A stretch of DNA of 64,000 nt from Luteimicrobium xylanilyticum (GTDB lineage: Bacteria; Actinomycetota; Actinomycetes; Actinomycetales; Cellulomonadaceae): positions 434,001 to 498,000 of the forward strand of contig NZ_CP045529.1 in assembly GCF_009429125.1 (NCBI RefSeq), given 5' to 3'. Below, piece by piece: positions 42,914 through 54,122 of this stretch. The first letter of the stretch is position 1, and each line of letters opens with the position of its first letter. Position numbers and translations under genes: made by a program. The notes beneath the pieces were generated by a model that was not told where the DNA came from, did no database searches, and was given only the letters and a program-made list of their open reading frames with translations.

Positions 42914-43699
42914 GTGACCGTCGGGGGGCTCGACCTCGACACGTGGACGATCGTGCTCGTCGTGGCAGGCGGGTTCGTCGCCGGCTGGGTCGACGCCGTC
43001 GTCGGGGGCGGCGGGCTCGTCCAGCTCCCGGTCCTGCTGCTCGTGCCCGGGATCAGCCCGGTGCAGGCGCTCGCGACCAACAAGCTCGCCGCGATCATGG
43101 GGACGTCCGTGTCGGCCGTGACGTACTACCGGCGCGTCGGGCCGGACCTGCGGACCGCGGCGCCCATGGCCGCGACCGCGCTCGTCGGCGCGTTCGGGGG
43201 AGCGGCGCTCGCGTCGCACATCCCCGCGTCCGCGTTCAAGCCGGTGATCCTCGTGGTGCTCGTCGCCGTGCTGGCGTACACGCTCGCGAGGCCGAGGCTC
43301 GGGACGCACACCGAGCTGCGGTGGTCGGGCAACGGGCACCACTGGGCTGCTGCGGGGATCGGGCTCGTGATCGGCGCCTACGACGGGCTCCTCGGGCCCG
43401 GGACCGGGACGTTCCTCGTCCTCGCCTGCGTGAGCGTGCTGGGGTACGCGTTCCTGCCGGCGTCGGCGATCGCGAAGATCGTCAACTTCGCGACCAACCT
43501 CGGCGCGCTGCTCTTCTTCGTGCCGTACGGGGCGGTCGTGTGGGGGCTCGGGCTCATGGTGGGCGTCGCCAACCTGTGCGGCGGGTACCTGGGGGCGAGG
43601 GCCGCGGTCGCGAAGGGGAGCGCGTTCGTGCGCGTGGTGTTCGTCGTCGTCGTGGGGACGCTGATCTGCAAGCTCGGGTGGGACGTGCTGCACGGCTGA
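42914..43699 (+). CDS. TauE/SafE-family sulfite/anion exporter-like permease
   Basis: 261 residues from GTG 42914. Eight hydrophobic helices are seen, with the repeated family signature GWVDAVVGGGGLVQLPVLLL (first half) and GAYDGLLGPGTGTFLVLACV (second half), the latter a strong TauE/SafE (DUF81) mark. Members move sulfite, sulfoacetate or other organic anions across the membrane. It follows the hydrolase and converges on an AraC gene. A second family member lies 850 bases further on. Confidence 0.88.
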   Translation: MTVGGLDLDTWTIVLVVAGGFVAGWVDAVVGGGGLVQLPVLLLVPGISPVQALATNKLAAIMGTSVSAVTYYRRVGPDLRTAAPMAATALVGAFGGAALASHIPASAFKPVILVVLVAVLAYTLARPRLGTHTELRWSGNGHHWAAAGIGLVIGAYDGLLGPGTGTFLVLACVSVLGYAFLPASAIAKIVNFATNLGALLFFVPYGAVVWGLGLMVGVANLCGGYLGARAAVAKGSAFVRVVFVVVVGTLICKLGWDVLHG

Positions 43700-43711
43700 G
43701 CCGCGCGGCGC

Positions 43712-44467
43712 TCAGGTGAAGCGGGACGGCGGGACGCCGAGCGCACGCGTGAACGCGGCGGTGAACGCCGACGGCGAGGCGTAGCCCAGCCGCGAAGCGA
43801 CCTCCGTCACGGAGCGCGAGCGCAGGAGAGGGAGGGCGGCGAGCAACCGCGCCCGTGCGCGCCAGCCGGCCGGGCTGGTGCCGGTCGCGTCCCGGAAGCG
43901 GCGGTCGAAGCTGCGCTCGCTCATGGCCGCGGCACGTGCCCAGGTCGCGTTGGTGACGGCGAGGTCCGGCTCCGCGAGATACGCGCGGCACAGGGAGCGG
44001 AACGGCTCGTGGCGCGGCAGCGCGACCGCGAGCGGCAGCGGGTTCGCCCGACGCAGCTCCTCGAGCGCGAGGTCGACGACGGCGCCGTCGCGTCCGGTCG
44101 GGTCGTAGTCCGCCTCGAGGTCGTTCGCGGCGCGCAGGAGCTCGCGCAGCAGAGGGGCGACCTCGATCACGGTGCAGGTCGTCGGCCACCACCGCGCCGC
44201 CGCCGGCTCGATGTAGAGGCTCCACGTGGAGACGCCGAGCATCCGGACCTCGTGGCCGACCTGCGGGGGGACGAGGACGCCGCGGTTGGTGGGGACGGTC
44301 CACGAACCGTCGTCCGTCTCGACCTGCATGACGCCGCTCGCGCCGTAGAGGAGCTGGGCGCGACGGTGGGCGTGTCGGGCCAGCAGGAAGTCGGGCGGGT
44401 AGTCCGTGCCGATCGGCAGGACGTCGACCGGGAGGTGGTCGAGGGCGTCGAGCGAGACGTTGTGCAC
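43712..44467 (-). CDS. AraC-family transcriptional regulator
   Basis: 251 residues from GTG 44467; GTG 44473 is equally possible. The N-terminal cupin sensing domain (about 10-130) has RRAQLLYGASGVMQVE and WTVPTNRGVLVPPQVGHEVRM. The two helix-turn-helix motifs are in WARAAAMSERSFDRRFRDATGTSPAGWRARARLL and VTEVASRLGYASPSAFTAAFTRALGVPPSRF. It is transcribed divergently from the second TauE gene, which it probably controls. Confidence 0.9.
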   Translation of the reverse strand: MHNVSLDALDHLPVDVLPIGTDYPPDFLLARHAHRRAQLLYGASGVMQVETDDGSWTVPTNRGVLVPPQVGHEVRMLGVSTWSLYIEPAAARWWPTTCTVIEVAPLLRELLRAANDLEADYDPTGRDGAVVDLALEELRRANPLPLAVALPRHEPFRSLCRAYLAEPDLAVTNATWARAAAMSERSFDRRFRDATGTSPAGWRARARLLAALPLLRSRSVTEVASRLGYASPSAFTAAFTRALGVPPSRFT

Positions 44468-44552
44468 GCACACCACCGTAGTGGCCGGAACTCGACAGAA
44501 GCTGGCGTACATGTGATTGCCCGCCGGTACCTCGGTCCGGTGAACTCGGAGG

Positions 44553-45350
44553 GTGCTGCTCCTCGTCCTCCTCCTCGTCGGGTTCGCTGTCGGCCTCGCC
44601 ACCGTCCTCTTCGGCTTCGGGGGCGGCTTCGTGACCGTGCCGGTCATCACGGTGGTCGACGCCGGGCTCGGCGGTGACGCGGTCCGGGTCGCTGCGGCGT
44701 CGTCGGCGCTCGTGATGGTCGTCAACGCGCTGGTGGCGACGGCCGCGACGCGGCGTGACGTGCTCGACCGGCTCCGCGGGCGTCACGCCCTGCTCGCACT
44801 GCTGGCGGTCGGCGGGGCGGCGGGTGCCCTCGCCGGGCGGTTCGCGCCCGACGCGCTCCTGCGGTGGGGCTTCGTGCTCTACGTCGGTGCGACGGTGGTC
44901 GACCTGGTCGTACGGCCCGGTTTCCTCCGTCCCGCCGTGGCCGGGAGGATGGCGCTGCCCGGTAGGGCGACTGGGCTGCCGACGGCGCTCGGTCTCCCGA
45001 TCGGCACGGTGTCGGCGTTCCTCGGGGTCGGTGGCAGCGTCATGACCGTGCCCCTGATGCGCCGTGCCGGGGCACCCATGCCGGTCGCCGCAGCCCTCGC
45101 GAACCCGCTCACCGCCGCCCTCGCGGTGCCCGCGCTCGTCGTCGCGCTCCTGGCACGCGGCGCGAGCCCGGCCGCGAACGGGCTAGTCGGCGGGGTCGAC
45201 GTCCGCTCCGCGGTGGCGCTGCTCGCCGGGTCGCTGCCCGTCGTCGTGCTGCTCCGCCGCCGTCCGCCGCGGATCCCCGACGCCGTGCACGCGGGTGGGT
45301 ACGTGGTGCTGCTGGTCGCGGCCGGAGCGACGGTTGCCGTCGTGGGCTGA
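44553..45350 (+). CDS. TauE/SafE-family permease (second copy)
   Basis: 265 residues from GTG 44553. It has eight hydrophobic helices, with GLATVLFGFGGGFVTVPVITV in the first half and TALGLPIGTVSAFLGVGGSVMTVPLMRR in the second, both matching the family repeat. It shares little detailed sequence with the copy at 42914, so it is not a recent duplicate. Divergent from the AraC gene with 85 bases between; vapBC follows. Confidence 0.85.
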   Translation: MLLLVLLLVGFAVGLATVLFGFGGGFVTVPVITVVDAGLGGDAVRVAAASSALVMVVNALVATAATRRDVLDRLRGRHALLALLAVGGAAGALAGRFAPDALLRWGFVLYVGATVVDLVVRPGFLRPAVAGRMALPGRATGLPTALGLPIGTVSAFLGVGGSVMTVPLMRRAGAPMPVAAALANPLTAALAVPALVVALLARGASPAANGLVGGVDVRSAVALLAGSLPVVVLLRRRPPRIPDAVHAGGYVVLLVAAGATVAVVG

Positions 45351-45384
45351 GGAGCGTCTTGCTCCTCGACTCGGTCTCGAACGC

Positions 45385-45406
45385 ACGTATATCCTTGACG
45401 TATATC
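45385..45406 (+). promoter_or_regulatory. Tandem ACGTATATC repeat at the vapBC promoter
   Basis: ACGTATATC occurs at 45385-45393 and again at 45398-45406, a 13-base period. TTGACG (45395-45400) and TATATC (45401-45406) lie within. The site is 22 bases before the vapB ATG, so it probably combines promoter and VapB/VapC autoregulatory operator. Confidence 0.5.
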
Positions 45407-45428
45407 CCACTCGATCCCGGGAGGCGTC

Positions 45429-45659
45429 ATGGTGACGACCACGGTGTTCCACAGCAACCGCACCCAGGCGGTGAGGCTGCCCAAGGATGTCGCGCTGCCC
45501 GACGACGTGCGCGAGGTCGAGATCGTGGCCGTCGGCGACGCGCGCGTTATCGTCCCGGCGCGGCGGCGGTGGGAGTTCTGGTTCGCCCACGGGCTCGAGG
45601 TCTCGACGGACTTCATGTCGCACCGCGACCAGCCCGAGGCCCAGGAACGCGCCTGGTGA
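45429..45659 (+). CDS. vapB: VapB-type antitoxin
   Basis: 76 residues, with a GGGAGG ribosome site five bases before the ATG. The AbrB/SpoVT-type swapped-hairpin DNA-binding domain reads TTVFHSNRTQAVRLPKDVALPDDVREVEIVAVGDARVIVP, as in VapB antitoxins. The tail (WEFWFAHGLEVSTDFMSHRD) would wrap the toxin. Its stop overlaps the vapC start by four bases. Confidence 0.9.
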   Translation: MVTTTVFHSNRTQAVRLPKDVALPDDVREVEIVAVGDARVIVPARRRWEFWFAHGLEVSTDFMSHRDQPEAQERAW

Positions 45660-46069
45660 CGGCGCGGCAGCTGTTCGTCCTCGACACCGACGTCGTCATC
45701 GACGTGCTCCGTTCGCGATCGCCCCTCATGTTGGAGCGGTTCTCCGAGCACGGCGACGCGCTCACCGTCTCCGCCGTGACCGTCGCCGAGCTTCACTTCG
45801 GCGCAGCCCGGTCGAGCGCTCCGTCGTCGAACCGCGCGGCCGTGGAGGAGTTCCTGGCGTTCCTCGAGGTCCTGCCGTTCGACGCCGCAGCGGCCGCGCA
45901 CGCGGGGGAGATCCGTGGCGCGCTCACCGCCGCGGGAACGCCCATCGGCGGCTACGACGTCCTCATCGCGGGGCATGCGAGGTCGGTCGCGGCGGTGCTG
46001 GTGACGGGGAACGTGCGGGAGTTCTCGCGCGTCGACGGGCTGCGGGTCGTCGACTGGGGCGACCGCTGA
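45656..46069 (+). CDS. vapC: VapC-type PIN-domain ribonuclease toxin
   Basis: 137 residues from GTG 45656. The PIN acidic residues are complete: first Asp in FVLDTDVVIDVL, Glu in VTVAELHFGA, and the C-terminal Asp pair in GGYDVLIAGHA and the Asn/Glu of VTGNVREFSRVDGLRVVDW. VapC toxins cut tRNA or rRNA. It is coupled to vapB and lies between the TauE gene and lysC. Confidence 0.93.
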   Translation: MTARQLFVLDTDVVIDVLRSRSPLMLERFSEHGDALTVSAVTVAELHFGAARSSAPSSNRAAVEEFLAFLEVLPFDAAAAAHAGEIRGALTAAGTPIGGYDVLIAGHARSVAAVLVTGNVREFSRVDGLRVVDWGDR

Positions 46070-46177
46070 GCGGACGATCCCGGCGAGCTCCCGACGGCGC
46101 CCGGTAGACTGCTTCACGCATCACACGCCCCGGCGGGCCGTTGAAAGAGACGGAGGTCGGCGACATCGGAGCAGACA

Positions 46178-47497
<1,320 letters not shown>

Positions 47498-47534
47498 CTC
47501 CTCCTCTCCCCGAGACTCCAGTCCCGCACGCGCC

Positions 47535-48779
<1,245 letters not shown>

Positions 48780-48786
48780 GGGCGGC

Positions 48787-51255
48787 TCAGGGCGCGCGCA
48801 CCTCGAGGACGCCGGCGAGGTTGAAGTTCCGGTCGTCGTGGCGCAGGTGGCAGTACCCGTACAGCGAGTTCCCGACGACCTCGAGGTCGCTCACCGTCCG
48901 CAGGGTGACCCCGCCCGACGACGCCCGGTAGCGGATGACCACCTCGGTCCCGTGCACGACCGCATGCGCGAGCTGACGCGCCTCGGCCCGGGTGATCCGG
49001 GGTGCGGCGAGCACGATGCGGTCGGTCGTCGCGGCGACCTCGTCGGTGTCGACGGGCGCGTCGCCCGCAAGCAGCCGTCGGGCGGCGTCTCCGGGAAGCT
49101 CCGCCGTGCGCCCGGCGGCGTGGTGGGTGCCCAGCAGTGCGCGCACCGCCTCGTCGGTGATCGTCGCGAGCTCGGCGTCGACCTCCTCCGGTACGTCCGG
49201 CGCTGCCGGGACGCGGGCCAGACGGAGGACCTGCTCGCCGTCGTCGTCGACCTCCATGGGCAGGTAGCCCGCTTTGCGGAGCGCGGCCAGCACGGGCGCC
49301 GGCTCGGCCGACCCCACCAGGACGGTCGGTGCGACGAGGCGCAGGCCGAGCCGCGCGAGCGACCGGTGGGCGGCGACCTCGGCGACGAGGGTCTCGTCGT
49401 CGCTGGTGAGCACGGTTCTCGCCGCGCCGATGCGCAGCCTCCCGTAGCGTCGGCCCAGGTCCCGCAGCAGGTACTCGAGCGGCTGGGGGAGGGGCTTGTC
49501 GCTGAGGGCGCGCAGCCGAACCAGCATGCCCTCGACGCCGTAGCCGCGGTCGAGTGCGTCGCGCAGGCTGACCTCCGTGAACCGCCACGTGCTCGCCGTC
49601 CCGTGACTCTCGCGGGTGCCGATGTCGTCGAGCAGGTCGACGACGTCCGGCGCGGGTGAGCCCGTGACGACGGCCGTGAGGTCCGACCCGAAGAGGACCG
49701 TGCGCTGCTCGTCGGGGATCGCGTCGGCCACCGCGTCGCGCCAGGCACGTTCGTCGGTGAACCACGCTCTCCCGATCGGTGCGAGCGCGCCGAGCGCGAC
49801 GACCCCGACTCGCTCGGCCTCGCGCAGAACCGTCCGGACGCGGCCCTCGACGTCGCCGACCAACGGTGCCTGCCAGGCCAGGCGCGCGGCGACGTCGTCC
49901 GCGGACACCAGGGCGACGTCGTCGGGGAAGGCGGCGAGCGCGGCGAGGGTAGCGCTCCGCGCGTCGACGACTGCGGCGGACCCCGCCGCCAGGAGGACCG
50001 GCCGCACGCCGCCGTCGTCGAGCCGGTCGACGCTCGGCTCGTAGGGGAGCTGCAGCCACGTCAGGAGTAGGTCGGCCGCGCGGTCCTGGAGGCTGCGGGC
50101 CCGCCAGCGGGAGAACGCGTCGGAGACGGTCAGCCCGTCGGCCACCCTGTCGAGGAGGCGGAGCGGCGCGGCCAGCTCGAGCGCGAACCGCACCTCGACG
50201 GGTTCCACCTTGAGCGCTTTCGCGACCCGCCCGAGCTCGCGCGCCCCGATGCCGCCGCTCGACCGGAGCACCGCGAACGGGCGCCGCGACGCCGACTCGA
50301 GGACCGCGACGACGACCGCGAGGAACGCCGTGAGCGCGGCAGAAGCGGCGCCGCGCACCTGGACGGGTGCGACGGCGGCCGTCGGCACGGGCGGCGGTTC
50401 CGGGTCGAACGGCGCCCGGTACCCGGGCGGCTGCAGCGCCAGTGAGACCTCTGCAGGCAGGGCGACCGTGCTGAAGCCGTAGCCCCACGTCTCCTGCTCG
50501 ACGGCGAGCCCCGCGTCCGCAGCCCAGCGCGCGGCCTGCCCGTGGCGCCGGGCGGCCGCCGGGTCGCTCACGTACGACGGGAAGTACGCCATCGGATCGT
50601 CGTCGGGGTCGTCGTCGGCGGCCGGGCCGGCGGTCCGGGTCACGGCGTCGACGAGGGACTCGAACACCCCCGCGGGCGCGTCGGCGAGGACGCGGCGGAC
50701 CTGGGCGGGGTCGGCGAAGCGCCGCTCCGCCGCGTCGAGGAGGTCGGCCTTGACCTTGCGGACGTCCTTCCCGACGAGCTTCTGCAGGCGGGCGACCGTG
50801 AGGTCGGCGAGCAGCACCCGGCTGGGTGCACCGAGACCCAGCGGCGACACGAGCAGCGCGTCGACACCCGGGTTCACGCGCCACCGTCCCGGATCGCCGG
50901 CCACCGGCCACACGATCGCGAGGTCCACGAGCCCGTCCACGGCGGCCTCGACGGCGGCGCGGGCGTCGGGCGTCTGCGCTCCCACCAGCTCCGCCGCACG
51001 GTCGGTCGTCGCGCCGGCTCCGAGCGCCGAGAGGACCTGGAGGATCTGGACGAGCGGCGTCGGGGCGTGCGTCAGCACCTCCGAGACGGAGGCGGGGTGG
51101 GTGACCCGGTCGGCGAGCTCGTCGAGGTCGCGGACCGCGGCGCCGCCCAAGAGATCACTGCGCGCGTCGAGGAGTGCTGCGAGCGCGTCGGGGGACAGGG
51201 TGCGAAGGTGCGCGACCAGCTCGTCGCGCGCAGACAGAGGTGGCATCGCCGTCAT
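48787..51255 (-). CDS. Large helicase-associated (XPB/Ssl2-like) and WYL domain protein
   Basis: 822 residues from ATG 51255 (ATG 51246 possible). It has no Walker motifs, so it is not itself a helicase. The middle region (about 300-700) matches the XPB/Ssl2-like N-terminal and Helicase_C_3 annotation common to this actinobacterial family (LYGRLRIGAARTVL-type runs, LARVPAAPDVPEEVD). The C-terminal 60 residues (EVVIRYRASSGGVTLRTVSDLEVVGNSLYGYCHLRHDDRNFNLAGV) form a WYL-type ligand or nucleic-acid-sensing module. DNA repair or transcription regulation is suggested, not shown. Confidence 0.8.
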   Translation of the reverse strand: MTAMPPLSARDELVAHLRTLSPDALAALLDARSDLLGGAAVRDLDELADRVTHPASVSEVLTHAPTPLVQILQVLSALGAGATTDRAAELVGAQTPDARAAVEAAVDGLVDLAIVWPVAGDPGRWRVNPGVDALLVSPLGLGAPSRVLLADLTVARLQKLVGKDVRKVKADLLDAAERRFADPAQVRRVLADAPAGVFESLVDAVTRTAGPAADDDPDDDPMAYFPSYVSDPAAARRHGQAARWAADAGLAVEQETWGYGFSTVALPAEVSLALQPPGYRAPFDPEPPPVPTAAVAPVQVRGAASAALTAFLAVVVAVLESASRRPFAVLRSSGGIGARELGRVAKALKVEPVEVRFALELAAPLRLLDRVADGLTVSDAFSRWRARSLQDRAADLLLTWLQLPYEPSVDRLDDGGVRPVLLAAGSAAVVDARSATLAALAAFPDDVALVSADDVAARLAWQAPLVGDVEGRVRTVLREAERVGVVALGALAPIGRAWFTDERAWRDAVADAIPDEQRTVLFGSDLTAVVTGSPAPDVVDLLDDIGTRESHGTASTWRFTEVSLRDALDRGYGVEGMLVRLRALSDKPLPQPLEYLLRDLGRRYGRLRIGAARTVLTSDDETLVAEVAAHRSLARLGLRLVAPTVLVGSAEPAPVLAALRKAGYLPMEVDDDGEQVLRLARVPAAPDVPEEVDAELATITDEAVRALLGTHHAAGRTAELPGDAARRLLAGDAPVDTDEVAATTDRIVLAAPRITRAEARQLAHAVVHGTEVVIRYRASSGGVTLRTVSDLEVVGNSLYGYCHLRHDDRNFNLAGVLEVRAP

Positions 51256-51341
51256 TCTCTCGTGAGCCGCGGGTGCCCGGCCAGGGGCTGTGCACAGGGC
51301 GGTGGGGCGCTCCCGTGCGGGGCACCTGGCAGGCTGGACCC

Positions 51342-52154
51342 ATGGGTTCCTACGCGACGCTCGAGCGGTTCGACTTCCCGGTGGCGTTGGCGGTGTCCTC
51401 TGCGCACGAGGTGCTCTCGGACGACGGGGACGTCGAGCAGGTGTTCGCGTGGAAGTCGGTCACCAAGCCGCTCACGGCGCTGGCCGTGCTGGTGGCGGTG
51501 GACCGAGGCAAGCTCTCCCTCGACGACCCCGCCGGCCCCGACGGTTCCACCGTGCGGCACTTGCTCGCACACGCCTCCGGCCTGCCGTTCGAGGCCGGGG
51601 CCGTGCTGCAGCGTCCGGGTCTGCGGAGGGTCTACTCCAACCAGGGCTTCGAGGTCCTGGGGGAGCACGTCGCCGAGGCGGTGGGGATGCCGTTCGCCCG
51701 GTGGACCCGGGAGGCCGTGCTCGAGCCGCTCGAGATGACGAGCGTCGTCGTCGAGGGCAGCCCCGCGCACGCCGCGAGCGGCTCGACCCTCGACGTCCTC
51801 GCGCTCGGCCTCGAGATGCTCACGCCCACCCTGATCTCCGCGGAGCTCGGCGAGACGGCCCGCACCGTCGCGTTCCCCGGCCTGAGCGGGGTCCTGCCCG
51901 GGTTCGGGCGTCAGGACCACAACGACTGGGGCCTCGGCTACGAGATCCGGGACCACAAGTCGCCGCACTGGACCGCGGACTCGAACTCGCCGGGGACCTT
52001 CGGGCACTTCGGTCAGTCGGGCAGCTTCGTCTGGGTGGATCCCGACGCCGGCCTGGTGGCCGCGTTCCTGGGTGCCCGCTCGTTCCGGTCCGAGGTCCAT
52101 GGTTCCCTGTGGCCGGTGCTGAACGAGGAGATCCTCACCGCGCACCGCGGGTGA
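51342..52154 (+). CDS. Serine hydrolase, class C beta-lactamase fold
   Basis: 270 residues from ATG 51342; upstream open frame unsupported. The catalytic motifs of the penicillin-binding fold are intact: SVTK in FAWKSVTKPLTALA (Ser about 44), YSN in RRVYSNQGFEVLG and HFGQSGS near the C-terminus as the third motif. No signal peptide, so it is cytosolic. Such enzymes are esterases or peptidases more often than lactamases. It is followed 40 bases later by the M24 peptidase gene. Confidence 0.85.
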   Translation: MGSYATLERFDFPVALAVSSAHEVLSDDGDVEQVFAWKSVTKPLTALAVLVAVDRGKLSLDDPAGPDGSTVRHLLAHASGLPFEAGAVLQRPGLRRVYSNQGFEVLGEHVAEAVGMPFARWTREAVLEPLEMTSVVVEGSPAHAASGSTLDVLALGLEMLTPTLISAELGETARTVAFPGLSGVLPGFGRQDHNDWGLGYEIRDHKSPHWTADSNSPGTFGHFGQSGSFVWVDPDAGLVAAFLGARSFRSEVHGSLWPVLNEEILTAHRG

Positions 52155-52194
52155 CGCTCGGGTCGGGGTGGTTTGCTGGGGCAGGGAGGTCACC

Positions 52195-53326
52195 ATGCCC
52201 GACGACGCAGCGCCGCCACCGTTCACCGCCGACGACTTCGCCGCGCGCCAGGAGCGCGCGCTGCGGGAGGCGCTCGACGCCGGGCTCGTCGGCGTCCTCG
52301 TGACGCCCGGCCCCGACCTCGTGTGGCTCACGGGGTACCAGCCCACGGCGATCACCGAGCGGGCTGACGTTGCTCGCGCTCACGCCCGACGCGCCCCCGA
52401 CGCTGTTGGTCCCGCGCCTCGAACGGGGCGACGCCGAGGCGGCAGTGGGTGCCCCGGCCCTGACCTTCGCGGACTGGGCAGACGGCAGCGACCCGTACGC
52501 GGTGGCGTCGGACTTGCTACGACCGGCCGGACGGTACGGCATCTCGGACTCCGCGTGGGCGCTGCACCTGCTCGGGCTGCAGGCGGCTCTGCCAGCGTCG
52601 TCGTACCGGGCGCTGACCGACTGCCTGCCGATGCTGCGTGCGGTAAAGGGGCCGGACGAGCTGGCCCGGCTGGCCGCCGCCGGGGCGGCCGCCGACCGCG
52701 CGTACGAGGAGATCGTTCACATGCGATTCGCGGGGAGGCGGGAGACAGAGGTCGCGGCCGACCTCGCCGACCTGCTGCGGCAGTTCGGGCACGAGCAGGT
52801 CGACTTCACGGTCGTCGGGTCGGGACCGAACGGCGCAAACCCGCACCACGAGGCGGGCTCGCGGGTGATCGCCGACGGCGACCTGGTGGTCCTCGACTTC
52901 GGTGGGCTTCGGTACGGGTACGGGTCCGACACCACGCGCACCGTGAGCGTCGGGGAGCCGAACGCGAAGCAGCAGGAGGTGCACGACGTGGTGCGCGCCG
53001 CCCAGCAGGCCGGGGTCGACGCCGTCCGGCCGGGCGTCGCGTGCCAGGACATCGACCGGGCCGCGCGTGCCGTGATCACCGAGGCCGGGTACGGGCCGCA
53101 GTTCCTCCACCGCACCGGGCACGGCATCGGCGTCACCACCCACGAACCCCCGTACATGGTCGAGGGGGAGACGCAGCCGCTCGTCCCGGGGATGTGCTTC
53201 TCCGTCGAGCCCGGCGTCTACCTGGCCGGGGAGTTCGGCGTGCGGATCGAGGACATCGTCACCGTGACCGACGACGGCGTCCGGGGGCTGAACACCACCG
53301 ACCACGGGTTGCGGGTGGTGGGGTAG
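52195..53326 (+). pseudogene. M24-family (Xaa-Pro aminopeptidase-like) metallopeptidase, frameshifted
   Basis: Starts at ATG 52195 after GGGAGG. The first 56 codons (to GYQPTAITER) read a creatinase-like N-terminus; then the frame is lost at 52361-52363, where GGG stands for GG. Reading one base later (LTLLALTPDAPPTLLVPRLE) the protein continues in full to TAG 53326. The catalytic part keeps all five metal ligands: Asp in VVLDFGG, Asp in YGSDTTRT, His in RTGHGIG, Glu in VEPGVY and Glu in RIEDIV. So one extra G inactivates a gene otherwise intact. A sequencing error in a G run, a true mutation or a slippage site are the choices. Confidence 0.85.
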
Positions 53327-53347
53327 GGCTCGGTGGCGGGTCGCGAG

Positions 53348-53412
53348 GATAGGTAAAACTCCTTGACACGTGGCTCGGACGTGTAAAAATCTGGCGCGAT
53401 TCTTTACCTATC
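53348..53412. promoter_or_regulatory. Promoter-like region inside nested inverted repeats
   Basis: GATAGGTAAA (53348-53357) and TTTACCTATC (53403-53412) are perfect inverted arms. Between them are TTGACA (53363-53368), ACACGT-N7-ACGTGT (a second dyad, 53366-53384) and an A-rich TAAAAAT (53384-53390). The region is far AT-richer than its neighbours. No reading frame follows before the hairpin at 53444. Confidence 0.5.
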
Positions 53413-53443
53413 GGGCCGAGGCCCGCCGGTGCTGCCCCCCGAA

Positions 53444-53470
53444 TGAAGGCTGAGCGGGCCTCAGCCTTCA
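53444..53470. terminator. Hairpin facing the small minus-strand gene
   Basis: TGAAGGCTGAG (53444-53454) pairs perfectly with CTCAGCCTTCA (53460-53470), loop five bases. It lies beyond the stop of the 54-residue gene (53518) and also 32 bases beyond the inverted repeat on the plus strand, so it could end transcripts on both strands. Confidence 0.6.
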
Positions 53471-53517
53471 GGCTCTTCATCGTGGGGCAGGGTGCGGTCG
53501 GAAGCGAAGTCCGGGAA

Positions 53518-53682
53518 CTACTCACGCACCTTGTGGATGGCCGCCGCGAGCTCGGGGATGACGCGCGGCTCCTCGTCGAGCACGGCCTCGAGCTGGTCCG
53601 CTTCTTCGGGGCTCAGGTAGATCACGCGCTCCGACTCGGGGAGTTCGAACCACACGGGGTCGGGGTACTCGGGGGTGGGCAT
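53518..53682 (-). CDS. Uncharacterised 54-residue acidic protein
   Basis: From ATG 53682, with GAGGAG seven bases upstream: MPTPEYPDPVWFELPESERV followed by LSPEEADQLEAVLDEEPRVIPELAAAIHKVRE. It is acidic and mostly helical at the C-terminus, with no known domain. It lies downstream of the XRE gene on the same strand, separated by a hairpin, and heads away from the methyltransferase. It might be a partner of the XRE protein. An upstream start at 53721 lacks a ribosome site. Confidence 0.55.
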   Translation of the reverse strand: MPTPEYPDPVWFELPESERVIYLSPEEADQLEAVLDEEPRVIPELAAAIHKVRE

Positions 53683-53780
53683 GGTGCGCTCCTCGCGATC
53701 GGTGAACCCAGCGTCCCGCACCCCATGATGTTGTGGCTTGTTGATTCCGGCCCCCAGGGGATTCGCGACACACAGTGCCG

Positions 53781-53799
53781 GCCGGACACGGTGTCCGGC
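53781..53799. terminator. Terminator after the XRE gene
   Basis: GCCGGACAC (53781-53789) and GTGTCCGGC (53791-53799) form a perfect 9-bp dyad with one central base, nine bases beyond the stop of the minus-strand XRE gene. So short a loop would open by two or three bases; operator function is an alternative. Confidence 0.45.
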
Positions 53800-53807
53800 A
53801 GTGCCCC

Positions 53808-54122
53808 TCAGTGCAAGCGATGCGGCTCGGGGACCTCGATCGTGATCCCACCGGGACGGTTCTGGAAGATGTCGATCACAAAGGCAGGGACAGAAGTGTC
53901 GTAGACGTCGCAGAGGGCCACCAGCGTTGAAAGACGGGGGTTCGCGGGCGTTCGTTTTGTCCGGTCCGACAGCCCGGACTCGAGGAGTTGGTAGTGGTTG
54001 CGGTTCATACCCGCCCGGTGGGCGACCTGCTCCTGCGTCAGCCCCGCCGCCGCCCGCAAGGCACGCAGCCGATCGGCAAGGGCGTCGGCGAGCCGACGCT
54101 CGAGCTGCGATTCCTGGGGCAC
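53808..54122 (-). CDS. XRE-family helix-turn-helix regulator
   Basis: 104 residues. The helix-turn-helix reads LRALRAAAGLTQEQVAHRAGMNRNHYQLLESGLSDRTKRTPANPRLSTLVALCDVYDTSVPAFV (about 18-85), similar to controller proteins of restriction-modification loci and to antitoxin HigA types. The C-terminus (IDIFQNRPGGITIEVPEPHRLH) is short. It is transcribed divergently from the methyltransferase with 131 bases between and probably controls both promoters. Confidence 0.85.
   Translation of the reverse strand: MPQESQLERRLADALADRLRALRAAAGLTQEQVAHRAGMNRNHYQLLESGLSDRTKRTPANPRLSTLVALCDVYDTSVPAFVIDIFQNRPGGITIEVPEPHRLH

Noticed and set aside
48787-51255. Active helicase
   Set aside because: No Walker A or DEAD/DEAH motif is visible; only accessory helicase-like and WYL regions are present.
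53443-53904. Plus-strand 153-codon frame
   Set aside because: It lies antisense to the 54-residue gene and the XRE gene and has no ribosome site or domain.
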